Assembly (NCBI GenBank): GCA_009930325.1 | Contig: RZYO01000001.1 | Coordinates: forward strand, 1-64,000 | Direction of reading: 5' to 3' | Length of the DNA stretch: 64,000 nt | From: Spirochaetia bacterium | Lineage (GTDB): Bacteria; Spirochaetota; Spirochaetia; Sphaerochaetales; Sphaerochaetaceae | Shown: positions 53,721 to 62,087 of the stretch, in pieces | Layout: each line of letters starts with the position of its first letter | How positions within the stretch are numbered: position 1 is the stretch's first letter | Notes under the pieces: generated by a model | The model's input: only the letters and a program-made list of their open reading frames with translations | Databases searched by the model: none | Told to the model about the DNA's origin: nothing | Program-made: the position numbers and the translations under genes

Positions 53721-54764
53721 TTAAATAGAAGTTAAAGTGTCTATGTATTTAGCAACGATATCAGCTTTGTGTTCAATAATATATTCAGTTTGTTCTGTAA
53801 CCAATTTAATGTCTTCGATTGGAACCATATAATCAGCACTAGAAACACCAACTCTTAGAGGTCTATTATTTAGATTTGCACCAATTGCACTTTGTGCTTT
53901 TTCTGATAATAAGAAATCAACAAATATTTGAGCATTCTTTAAATTTTTTGCATCTTTAATAATTGCTGTTGCACTAGGAGCATATTGAGCACCCTCTTTA
54001 GGGTGTACAACTTTAACTGGAGCTACACCGTTTCTTATATAATCAACAGCTGGGTCTTCCCAAGTTAAACCAACAACATATTCACCATCAGCAACTGATC
54101 TATGTACAGCCCCAGAACCACTAGCAATTTTTCCATCAAGGTTTATTAAGAATTTTCTAACAAATTCCCACCCTGCTGGATCATTATAATCATTATTGCC
54201 AAAATCTAAAAGCATATTAGCAACATGGTTAAAAGCTGAAGAAGAAGCTGAAGCATCTGCATGAGCTATTTTTCCTTTTAATTGGGGATTTAATAAATCA
54301 GCATAACCTTCTACTTTGATGTCCCCAATTAAATTTGTATTTACTAAAATTACATTTCCATCTAATACGTAAGATGTTACTTTCTTAGTTTTATTTTGAT
54401 ATTGTGGTATAAGATATTGGTCATTTGGAGATACATATTCTTCAAAGCAATCTAAATGTTGTAGATGTGCATTGTATGTTCCACCAAAAAGAACATCAGC
54501 ATATGGCATATTCTTTTCAGATTCAATTCTCTTTAATAACTCTCCTGTTCCTGCACTAATAATTTCGCATTTAATACCACTTTCTTTTTCAAACATTGGA
54601 ATTAACGTTGAGATTAATAATTCACTGTTTGGTGAATAGATAATTAATTCATTTGTTTCTTCAGTCTTTGCTGGGTTTTCATTTTGTCCTTGTGCAAATA
54701 ATGGCAAAATAGTTAATAGAGCCACAACCATTATAACAGTTAATAATTTAGTACTGTTTTTCAT
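53721..54764 (-). CDS. Periplasmic binding protein, AfuA/FbpA-like
   Basis: About 347 aa. The signal peptide ends TILPLFA, followed by QGQNENPAK. Family blocks are LIIYSPNSELLIS, the AHADASASSSAFNHVANML loop, GAVHRSVADGEYVVGLTWEDPAV and LNNRPLRVGV. Relatives bind Fe3+ (FbpA) or sugar phosphates (AfuA). The usual paired Tyr of FbpA iron sites are not evident, and the His and Glu in GAVHR and WEDP fit what I recall of the AfuA sugar-phosphate pocket. With the phospho-glycosidase in the operon, a phosphorylated sugar ligand is favoured. The start at 54764 has GGAGG ten bases upstream. Confidence 0.88.
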   Translation of the reverse strand: MKNSTKLLTVIMVVALLTILPLFAQGQNENPAKTEETNELIIYSPNSELLISTLIPMFEKESGIKCEIISAGTGELLKRIESEKNMPYADVLFGGTYNAHLQHLDCFEEYVSPNDQYLIPQYQNKTKKVTSYVLDGNVILVNTNLIGDIKVEGYADLLNPQLKGKIAHADASASSSAFNHVANMLLDFGNNDYNDPAGWEFVRKFLINLDGKIASGSGAVHRSVADGEYVVGLTWEDPAVDYIRNGVAPVKVVHPKEGAQYAPSATAIIKDAKNLKNAQIFVDFLLSEKAQSAIGANLNNRPLRVGVSSADYMVPIEDIKLVTEQTEYIIEHKADIVAKYIDTLTSI

Positions 54765-54863
54765 AATAAATAATCCTCCTTTTAGAATCATTAACTGTAT
54801 TTTCAATCGTTATATTGTATTTGAACAGTTAGAAAATTTAGTAAAAAAGTCTACTATTTGGTA

Positions 54864-55619
54864 TTATCTATTAATATGTTGCATAAATTGTAAAGGAGTA
54901 GTTTCAGTATACTTACTAAATACCTTAATAAAATATTTATAGTCAGAAAAACCAACATCTTCTGCAATCATATATATTGTTTTATCACTGTTTTTCATTA
55001 TTTCAATAGATTTTCTTATTCTATAACGAGAAATAAAATCATTTAAATTAATGTTAGTTTCTTCTTTAAATTTTTTTCTAACAGTTGAGTAACTTAATTT
55101 TAATTCATCAGCAATATCTTGGATTCCAAAGTTTTTCATATAATTTAATTCAATATAATTAATTACATTTTTAATAAATCTAGAAGATATTTCTAATTTA
55201 GGAATAATAGTATCTTCAATATCTTTTTTTGTAAGATATAATTGCATTTGTTTTAATTGAATTTTACATTTACCAATTGCTTTAGTTAAATCATCTAGAT
55301 TTAAAGGTTTTAATAGATAATCTACTACACCTAAACTAATTGCTGTTTTTGCAAGCTCAAACTCATCATATCCAGTAATGATTATAGAGGAAAAAATATT
55401 ATTTTTACTTGCTTTTTCTACCATTTCAAGTCCATCCATTATTGGCATAGATATATCCGTTAATACTATATCAGGAGACAACTGTTCAATCATTTCTAAC
55501 CCTAAGCTACCATTTTTTGCATGACCTATTATTACACAATCTAGTTCTGTCCAATTGATAGAATATAATAAGCCTTTTAATATAATATTTTCATCTTCTA
55601 CTATTAATACTTTATACAT
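54864..55619 (-). CDS. Response regulator with AraC output domain (YesN-like)
   Basis: About 251 aa. The receiver domain (1-120) has EDE near the N-terminus, phospho-acceptor Asp55 in DIVLTDISMPIMDG, and LLKPLN. The AraC-type output domain (about 150-251) has FGIQDIADELKLSYSTVRKKF and IYMIAEDVGFSDYKYFIKVF. The ATG at 55619 is preferred over an upstream GTG because AAAGGTG lies in front of it. It overlaps the kinase stop by eight bases. It likely activates the transporter operon that begins next at 54764. Confidence 0.92.
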   Translation of the reverse strand: MYKVLIVEDENIILKGLLYSINWTELDCVIIGHAKNGSLGLEMIEQLSPDIVLTDISMPIMDGLEMVEKASKNNIFSSIIITGYDEFELAKTAISLGVVDYLLKPLNLDDLTKAIGKCKIQLKQMQLYLTKKDIEDTIIPKLEISSRFIKNVINYIELNYMKNFGIQDIADELKLSYSTVRKKFKEETNINLNDFISRYRIRKSIEIMKNSDKTIYMIAEDVGFSDYKYFIKVFSKYTETTPLQFMQHINR

Positions 55620-57321
55620 CTTTTTCACCTTTGTTTGGTATATCGATCTCTATTAATAACCCATTATCTTTATTATTTAATACTAAAGACGCTTCATCTC
55701 CGTATAATAAAAATAATCTTCTGTATAAATTATAAAGGCCAATTCCATGATTACTTTTTAACACTTGTTGAGTTTTTATCATTTCATTTATTTCGTTAAG
55801 TTTAGAGTCTTTAATACCACCTCCATTATCCCAAATAATAAATTTAATTTTATTATTATCTTTAGCTAAATATATTTTAAGATGTATTTCTAATTCCATC
55901 TTTTTCTTAAATCCATATTTAACACTATTCTCAATTAATGGTTGGAGCATTAATCTAGGAATTGGAATATTTTTTAATTCTTCCTCAATTTCAATTGTAT
56001 ACTTTAAACGATCTTCAACTCTAAATTTATGTAAAAGAAGGAAATTATTTATATATTCTAAATCATCTTTTAATGGAACAAAGCTTTCTTGTACTCTAAC
56101 GCTATATCTTAGTAATGAAGATAAAGTTAATATGATATTTTGTGCAGATTTAGGATTTAAAACTATTTCAAATCTAATACATTCTAATATATTAAACATA
56201 AAATGAGGATTAAATTGTGATTCTAATAACTTTAATTCACTTATTCTCTTTATTTCTTGCAATTCAGTATTTTTAGAAATTAGATTATTTATCCTCTCAA
56301 GCATAAGATTATATTGATCTGCTAAAAGTTGAAACTCATCATTAGTTTCTATTTTTACATAGGATTGCATATTCCCTTCTTGCAACAATTTTATTGCTTC
56401 AATCATTTTATCTATTGGCTCAGTTGTCTTTTGTGCTATATCATTTCCAAGTCTTTTCATCATAAAAAATAACATTACAACAATAGCTACTAAGAACATA
56501 CACAGCCATATTATTATTCTAGATTGAGAATTCAGTGCTGATAAGCAGTAAATTCTTAATGAAGTGTTTTCAACTTTGTTACTGAAAATTACAAAATCAT
56601 CACTGCCAATTTTAAAAATATTATCTGCATGTATTTTCGGTCTAAATCTATTCCAAGCTTGAATAATGGATGTGTTTGTTGTTGCAATAACAGTATCAAA
56701 TTCATCAACTAAAATAGTAATATTTACTTGTGCTTCAAATAGTGCACTTAATAAATCATCTTTATTTAATAATAAAAATACATGACCTATAATCTCTCCA
56801 TTATTTTCTACTTTACTTGAAAAAGTATAAACACTTTGAGTCTCTAAATCTAAATTAAGAAATGAAGATTCTCCAATTACTCCTTTGTCACTTTTATCTG
56901 TTCTTGAGATCATATCTCTTAGAACTAATATTTGAGAAAAAGTTAATTCTTTTGTTGATGAGGTTAAGCATAAAACATCATTTTCATTTAATATTACCAA
57001 GGTAGATTTTACTTTATGAGAATTTGTAAAAGCGTAAAAATCACTAAATATGTTATTTGAAACATCTCTATTGTTATTAATTATCAAGTCTTTAATTTCA
57101 TTTGAATTTGCTAAAAGTATTGCTTCTTCTTGATAGTCACTCATAATCTTTGAGATTTTTTGTGATTGAGCTATTGCAATTCTTCTATTTGTATATTTAA
57201 CAGAAGACCTATGGCTTAACAATATAAATAGAACAAATAAACAAACTATAATTGATAATGGGATTATTGCATGGGTTAAATATTGTTTGCGAATTCTTTT
57301 CTTTATGCTATTTTTGTACAT
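55612..57321 (-). CDS. Sensor histidine kinase (YesM-like)
   Basis: About 569 aa. It has an N-terminal membrane segment (HAIIPLSIIVCLFVLFILL, about 16-34), an extracytoplasmic sensor region to about 270, a second membrane segment (IIIWLCMFLVAIVVMLFFMM), a HAMP-like linker, a His_kinase domain with phospho-acceptor His in SQFNPHFMFNILECI, and an HATPase domain with LQPLIENSVKYG and NHGIGLYNLYRRL. It probably senses an extracellular sugar ligand. No strong ribosome-binding site is seen for either possible start (57357 or 57321); 57321 was chosen for the topology. Confidence 0.9.
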   Translation of the reverse strand: MYKNSIKKRIRKQYLTHAIIPLSIIVCLFVLFILLSHRSSVKYTNRRIAIAQSQKISKIMSDYQEEAILLANSNEIKDLIINNNRDVSNNIFSDFYAFTNSHKVKSTLVILNENDVLCLTSSTKELTFSQILVLRDMISRTDKSDKGVIGESSFLNLDLETQSVYTFSSKVENNGEIIGHVFLLLNKDDLLSALFEAQVNITILVDEFDTVIATTNTSIIQAWNRFRPKIHADNIFKIGSDDFVIFSNKVENTSLRIYCLSALNSQSRIIIWLCMFLVAIVVMLFFMMKRLGNDIAQKTTEPIDKMIEAIKLLQEGNMQSYVKIETNDEFQLLADQYNLMLERINNLISKNTELQEIKRISELKLLESQFNPHFMFNILECIRFEIVLNPKSAQNIILTLSSLLRYSVRVQESFVPLKDDLEYINNFLLLHKFRVEDRLKYTIEIEEELKNIPIPRLMLQPLIENSVKYGFKKKMELEIHLKIYLAKDNNKIKFIIWDNGGGIKDSKLNEINEMIKTQQVLKSNHGIGLYNLYRRLFLLYGDEASLVLNNKDNGLLIEIDIPNKGEKDV

Positions 57322-57534
57322 TATGGATATTATATGCGTGCATATTTTAAAAAACAAGAAAATTATATTTATTTTAAACTAGAGTAATATTATTATATAC
57401 TAACACTATTATCAGTTATATTATCAGTTATAAATTTTGAGAAATTTTTAATTAATTATCTATGGCAAAAATCTGTTTTACTTTTAAAAAATACTAACTA
57501 ATAATTAGATTATTAAAATTTAAACCATTCATAC

Positions 57535-58593
57535 TCACAAATTATTATTTCGAATATATTTTGTACTTTTGCCCTGCCCTAGTTTAATTATATATTGTTC
57601 ATTTAATAATTGATTAAGAGTTTTTTCAACCATTATTTTACTAATATCTGGACAAATATTTAAAATATCAGCTTTGGAATAACTATTTAACCTATCATCA
57701 AATATATTTTTAATTCTATAACCTTTGCTTAATTTTGAATTTATATCAATAAAATCAACTCTTTTTGAAAATTCTTTATATGCTTTTAATAAGAGAGATA
57801 AGTAATATTTAATAAATGGAATATTAGAATTATTATTGTCTACCCAACCTAATGAACTTTCATATAAGCTTCTATAATATTCATCTTTTGTATCTTCAAT
57901 AAGCTTTTCAAAGCTAATATATTTTGGAACTAAATAACCTTCTTTATATAACAATAAAATAGTCAACAATCTACTCATTCTTCCATTTCCATCAGAAAAA
58001 GGATGAATACATAAAAAATCTAATATGAATTTGGAAATTAGTAATAAATGTTCAATTTTATTTTCTCTAATTGCTTTATTATATTTATCACAAAGAGAAA
58101 TCATAGCATCAGGTGTTTTATATGCAGCTAAAGGTTTAAATCTAACAAAATGTTTTCCACTTTGATCAATTTCTTCAATAATGTTATCAGAATTTTTCCA
58201 CATACTAGCAAAAGAGTTATTATTATATTTATATAAATCTCTGTGAAGTTGTAAAATTATATTAGGTGAAATAGGAATAAATTCATAATTCTCATGTATT
58301 GTTGTTAATACATCTCTATATCCTAATATTTCTTCTTCATCTCTATTGATTGGTTTAGTACTATAATTTACTAATTCTTTTAATCTCTTATTTGAAGTAT
58401 AGATTCCTTCAATTCTATTAGAGGCTTCTGTACTTTGAATCTTAGCAATTTTTAATAAAGAATTTAAAACATCAGCTTTAGATTCAATAAATAATTGTTG
58501 TTTACCCTTATATTCATAAATACCAGTAATTAGATTAATTATTTCCGGGGTATATAATTCATTTATTAATTTATCATAATCGTTAAAACTCAT
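57535..58593 (-). CDS. Fic family protein (AMPylase type)
   Basis: A 352-aa Fic protein. The active-site motif is HPFSDGNGRMSR at 197-208, fully conserved, so it should transfer AMP or a related group to protein hydroxyls. The N-terminal helix carries the inhibitory motif S58-N-R-I-E62-G in STEASNRIEG, the class II autoinhibitory (S/T)xxxE(G/N) pattern. A C-terminal winged-helix region (about 290-352) follows. AGGA lies eight bases before the ATG at 58593. It stands alone, next to an IS30 element; target unknown. Confidence 0.92.
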   Translation of the reverse strand: MSFNDYDKLINELYTPEIINLITGIYEYKGKQQLFIESKADVLNSLLKIAKIQSTEASNRIEGIYTSNKRLKELVNYSTKPINRDEEEILGYRDVLTTIHENYEFIPISPNIILQLHRDLYKYNNNSFASMWKNSDNIIEEIDQSGKHFVRFKPLAAYKTPDAMISLCDKYNKAIRENKIEHLLLISKFILDFLCIHPFSDGNGRMSRLLTILLLYKEGYLVPKYISFEKLIEDTKDEYYRSLYESSLGWVDNNNSNIPFIKYYLSLLLKAYKEFSKRVDFIDINSKLSKGYRIKNIFDDRLNSYSKADILNICPDISKIMVEKTLNQLLNEQYIIKLGQGKSTKYIRNNNL

Positions 58594-58784
58594 AATCACA
58601 TCCTTTATACATAATAATACATTATTTTTATGTATAAAACAACATAATATGTAGTAAATAACTGAATTAACTTCTATATTTTATAATAATTTCTTTAAAT
58701 ATTAAAACATGTATAAAGTTCTGAAGAATCAATTTTTATACATAATTGATTTATTTAATAGGTAGTGTAAAATAATGGATTCCC

Positions 58785-60044
58785 TGTAAGGTTAAATGTC
58801 ACATTTATTCTGGGATACCTTCCTGTATTTCTAAAAATGCAGGAAGATTGAAATCATTACCCCATATTTCAAGTGCTTTTTCTATAGGCGTTAATCCTTC
58901 TAAACTTTTTCTTGGATAATTGTTCATCCAGTTTTGAATCCATCTAATTTTCTTCTTTGGAACCTCTGTTATATCTTTCCCTTTTGGTATAAATCTTCTA
59001 ATTATACCATTATGATTTTCATTTGTTCCACGTTCAAAGGAACTAAAGGGATGGGCATAGTAGAGATTAAATCTCTGCCCTTTTGTAAGTACTGATTTCA
59101 TCATCCCTTCTCCATCTGAAAATTCTACTCCATTATCATAGGTAATTGTATTAAACATTATTTTAAACTTTCCTGATCCAGATACCTTTTCTAAGGTGTC
59201 TAAAACTTTGACTACTTCCGTCTTTTTTCTGCTGTTTATTTTTCTTATTATTTCTAACTTAGTAGATCTTTCAGTCATGGTATATAAACTTGTAGAGCCA
59301 TCTCCTTTTGGACCAACTACACAATCTCCTTCCCAGTGTCCTATCGTATCCCGTGTTGCCACTTCTGCGGGTCTTAAACTTATACTATGTGCAGCAGCAA
59401 AAGCTCTTGAGTGCCTCTTAGGCTTACCAGAAGCCTTTTTTCTCTTACCTCGTAATAATAAATCCTTAGAGCTTAAATCATTTAACACTTCTCCATTAAT
59501 ATAATTATATAGTGTTTTCTCACATATCCTGGTATTTGAAGGCCAGCCATGTTTATTGAATGTTGCTATAATTGCATATGGACTAAATTTCAAATCTTTT
59601 ACATAGTGATTTATAGCTTTTTCAAGAATTCTATCATGTCCTATTTTCAAATCTGGACCTTTAGCACTATTGTTTGAAATAGCCAAATTCTGAGCATATT
59701 CAGCATTATATTCTATAACTTCAAATGGTATTTCACTTCTTTGATGAAGTACTAAACCTCTCTGTATTTCTCTTTGTATGGTCCTTCTACTTTTATGGAA
59801 AATAGTTGCAAAAGTTGATTTGTTAACAATTTTTTTATAATTGCTATGTCCTAATAAATAAGCTTCTAAACTAATTCTCTCTTCATATGTAAAATATCTT
59901 CCAAGGCACAATGAATCTATGTTATTATATGCACGTCCCATGAGTTTTCTCCTTTGGTTTTGGTGTTGTTACTTATAATCAAAACAGAGAATTCATGGGC
60001 TTTGTATTTTTTTTGACTTTTTAGGTGTGTCATTACAAATTACT
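58785..60044 (-). mobile_element. IS30-family insertion sequence
   Basis: A single transposase gene lies between imperfect inverted repeats: left TGTAAGGTTAAATGTCACAT from about 58785, right (minus strand) AGTAATTTGTAATGACACAC from about 60044; they match at roughly two-thirds of positions. The length of about 1.26 kb is normal for IS30. The right end abuts the truncated mcrC. Exact boundaries are uncertain by a few bases. Confidence 0.7.
58805..59941 (-). CDS. IS30-family transposase
   Basis: A 378-aa transposase. The N-terminal helix-turn-helix region includes FTYEERISLEAYLLG and STFATIFHKSRRTIQREIQRG. The DDE domain has RDTIGHWEGDCVVG (first Asp), ITYDNGVEF (second Asp) and the Glu in SSFERGTNENHNGIIRRF, the classic IS30 ending. 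The gene is full length and uninterrupted, so the element may be active. Confidence 0.93.
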   Translation of the reverse strand: MGRAYNNIDSLCLGRYFTYEERISLEAYLLGHSNYKKIVNKSTFATIFHKSRRTIQREIQRGLVLHQRSEIPFEVIEYNAEYAQNLAISNNSAKGPDLKIGHDRILEKAINHYVKDLKFSPYAIIATFNKHGWPSNTRICEKTLYNYINGEVLNDLSSKDLLLRGKRKKASGKPKRHSRAFAAAHSISLRPAEVATRDTIGHWEGDCVVGPKGDGSTSLYTMTERSTKLEIIRKINSRKKTEVVKVLDTLEKVSGSGKFKIMFNTITYDNGVEFSDGEGMMKSVLTKGQRFNLYYAHPFSSFERGTNENHNGIIRRFIPKGKDITEVPKKKIRWIQNWMNNYPRKSLEGLTPIEKALEIWGNDFNLPAFLEIQEGIPE

Positions 60045-60651
60045 GGCGGTCACACATTTTGAATTATTAACTTTTAATAGACAAACTGAAAGATATAAAA
60101 CAAGTATTGAACTTGCTAAACTAATTATTTTAAACTTAATGCCTACACTCTCTAATGGAAAAAATTCAGTACTGGCTCTACTTTTTGATATGAATGATCT
60201 ATTTGAAAAATACATTACCAATGAATTATCTAGAACTTTAATTGGATATAATGTGTTAGGTCAAAAACCTCAAAAATCTTTACTTATTAATAAAAACAAT
60301 AACAATAAATCTTTTATAATGAAACCAGATATAACAATAAAAAAAGAAAAGTCTATTGTTGCTATTTTTGATGCAAAATGGAAACTTTTAATTCCAGAAG
60401 ATAATAAAAGAGGAATTTGTCAAAGTGATTTATATCAACTTTATACATATTCAAACGAATATAATTGTAAAAAAGTCGCACTTATTTATCCTAAATGGAA
60501 AGAAGAACAAATTGAAATAGAAAAATTTTATTTTAGTGAATGTAAAAATGAAGTCATGATAATTTCTATACCTTTGGTTGATTTAAAACAAAATAAAAAT
60601 GTTCAAAAGTTTATTATTGAAAAAATCACTCCACTTTTATTTGAAGATTGA
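60045..60651 (+). pseudogene. mcrC: Truncated mcrC (C-terminal nuclease part)
   Basis: The frame gives the C-terminal part of McrC, the nuclease subunit of McrBC modified-DNA restriction. It reads FNRQTERYKTSIELAKLII, then LLFDMNDLFEKYI, MKPDITI and AIFDAKWKLLI, the last two being the PD-(D/E)xK residues, then SDLYQLYTY. About 190 residues remain and the N-terminal half (about 150 or more residues) is missing. An IS30 end lies right before the homology. No mcrB or 5' mcrC part is found on the other side of the IS, so a deletion accompanied the insertion. An ATG inside the IS end could still start a short product. Confidence 0.85.
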
Positions 60652-61454
60652 TTGTAAACAAAATCTCATAGCAAATTTAAAGCCTAATATAATCCAATAG
60701 CATAAGATTATGATTTTAAAATGAAAAAATATTAAATAAATCTAGTACTATAATTATTAAAGTCATGCATACACAAGAATTTATAGATGCAACGCTTCTT
60801 GATAAAAAAAAGTTTTACCATCTGAAATGTATAAATAAAATTAAGAAAAACTTACTAGAGGATTTATAAAATGGAATGCTAATTTAGAAGGATTTGTTCA
60901 AAATTATAGAAACTTACTGTTAAAAAATTATAGAGGTATGAAAGAAGTATTTAACACTAGAAAAAACTAATAAAACGATTGATACTACACTACTTCACTT
61001 CAAAAAAGAATTGATAATAAATTTACTAAAAAAATAAAAGAAAAATATAAGTCCTAGTTAAAAAATTTATTACCCCTATTTACAGATTAGCAGTTGGTAG
61101 CACGAATTATTAATCGCTTGAGCCCTTATGGACATCTGATAAAAACAGGTAATAATGATTGGAGATTATCTCATTCATCTATGGTTGATTGATATATATA
61201 TAAATTGCAATATGATAAAAGACTGGTAATTCCATGTGATAAAGTTGGAATTATGCTACAAATAAGTTGGAAATTTTGTTGACAAAATACATTAGTATAA
61301 GGGGTTATTTCTATATTTGAAGTATCCTATGTTTGTATCAAAATTTGTGTTTTACCACACTTATAATAATCAAAACTTAGATTTTAAAACACTTAATTGT
61401 ATATCAAATCTTATTTTACTATAGAATAATCCAATAATAAAATTTCAAGCAATT
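60652..61454. other. 800-base stretch of decayed sequence
   Basis: No intact gene is present. Two readable scraps on the plus strand are FIKWNANLEGFVQNYRNLLLK, near 60870-60930, and LVARIINRLSPYGHLIKTGN with DWRLSHSSM after it, near 61090-61190. Both are broken by stops and I do not recognise the families. The stretch looks like a degraded accessory gene, perhaps part of the same restriction locus as mcrC. Confidence 0.45.
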
Positions 61455-62087
61455 TCAAAAGGCCCAAAAAAATAGAAAATGTTTAATACCATTTAAACTA
61501 CCTATAGCTAAAAGATAAGATATCAATATACCAATTGAAATAAATAAAAGTGTTGAGATGGTAATAAGGGATGTGATTATCCCGTAGTCAGTAATATCAG
61601 TTTGAATTTTAAAATCTTTTAAGTCTCTTAATATAATTGTAATTCTAGCTCCAATTGTAAATCCATAAATCAATATAAAAAACATCAATATGTCTTTTTT
61701 TAGAAATAAAGAAACTATTATTAAAAAAGAAGATAATGGGAAGAAAAAATATGGAGCATATGCAATAATCCTTTTTAGAGTTTTTCCACTATGAACAACC
61801 GCTCCACTACCATCAGAATTAACATGATACTCTTTTATTGGCGAAAAAAATAATATTGCTATTATTTTATGAGCACTTTCATGACTTGAAGTCAAAATAA
61901 ACCAAGATCGTCTATGTATCATTATTTTTATTAAAATAACTCCACATAGTAAAGCAGGTAAAAAATATTTTATAATTTCTGATTCTTTAAACACCTGTTT
62001 ACAAATATCTATAAAACTAGGTATATACAAATAAAAAAGAAGAATTGAAAAAAATATATAAATTAAATTCTTTAGGATTTTTATCAT
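61455..62087 (-). CDS. Membrane protein with HExxH motif (M50-like candidate)
   Basis: About 210 aa with roughly five or six hydrophobic segments. A zinc-protease type motif H69-E-S-A-H73 lies in LTSSHESAHKIIAIL, next to a membrane segment, and a GSGAVVHSG stretch follows, as in M50B-like peptidases. A third metal ligand, perhaps the Asp in ILRDLKDF, is not certain. The ATG at 62087 overlaps the lipoprotein stop (TGATG), so the two are translationally coupled. The protease assignment is inference from the motif and topology. Confidence 0.65.
   Translation of the reverse strand: MIKILKNLIYIFFSILLFYLYIPSFIDICKQVFKESEIIKYFLPALLCGVILIKIMIHRRSWFILTSSHESAHKIIAILFFSPIKEYHVNSDGSGAVVHSGKTLKRIIAYAPYFFFPLSSFLIIVSLFLKKDILMFFILIYGFTIGARITIILRDLKDFKIQTDITDYGIITSLITISTLLFISIGILISYLLAIGSLNGIKHFLFFWAF

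Noticed and set aside
50859-54764. Iron uptake operon (FbpABC)
   Set aside because: The family also includes sugar-phosphate importers. The operon ends in a phospho-glycosidase and a HAD enzyme, is controlled by a YesMN-type pair, and paired Tyr iron ligands are not evident.
60025-60651. A complete small rightward gene starting at 60025
   Set aside because: The first dozen codons lie in the IS30 end. The rest is only the C-terminal half of McrC, so it is a truncated gene.
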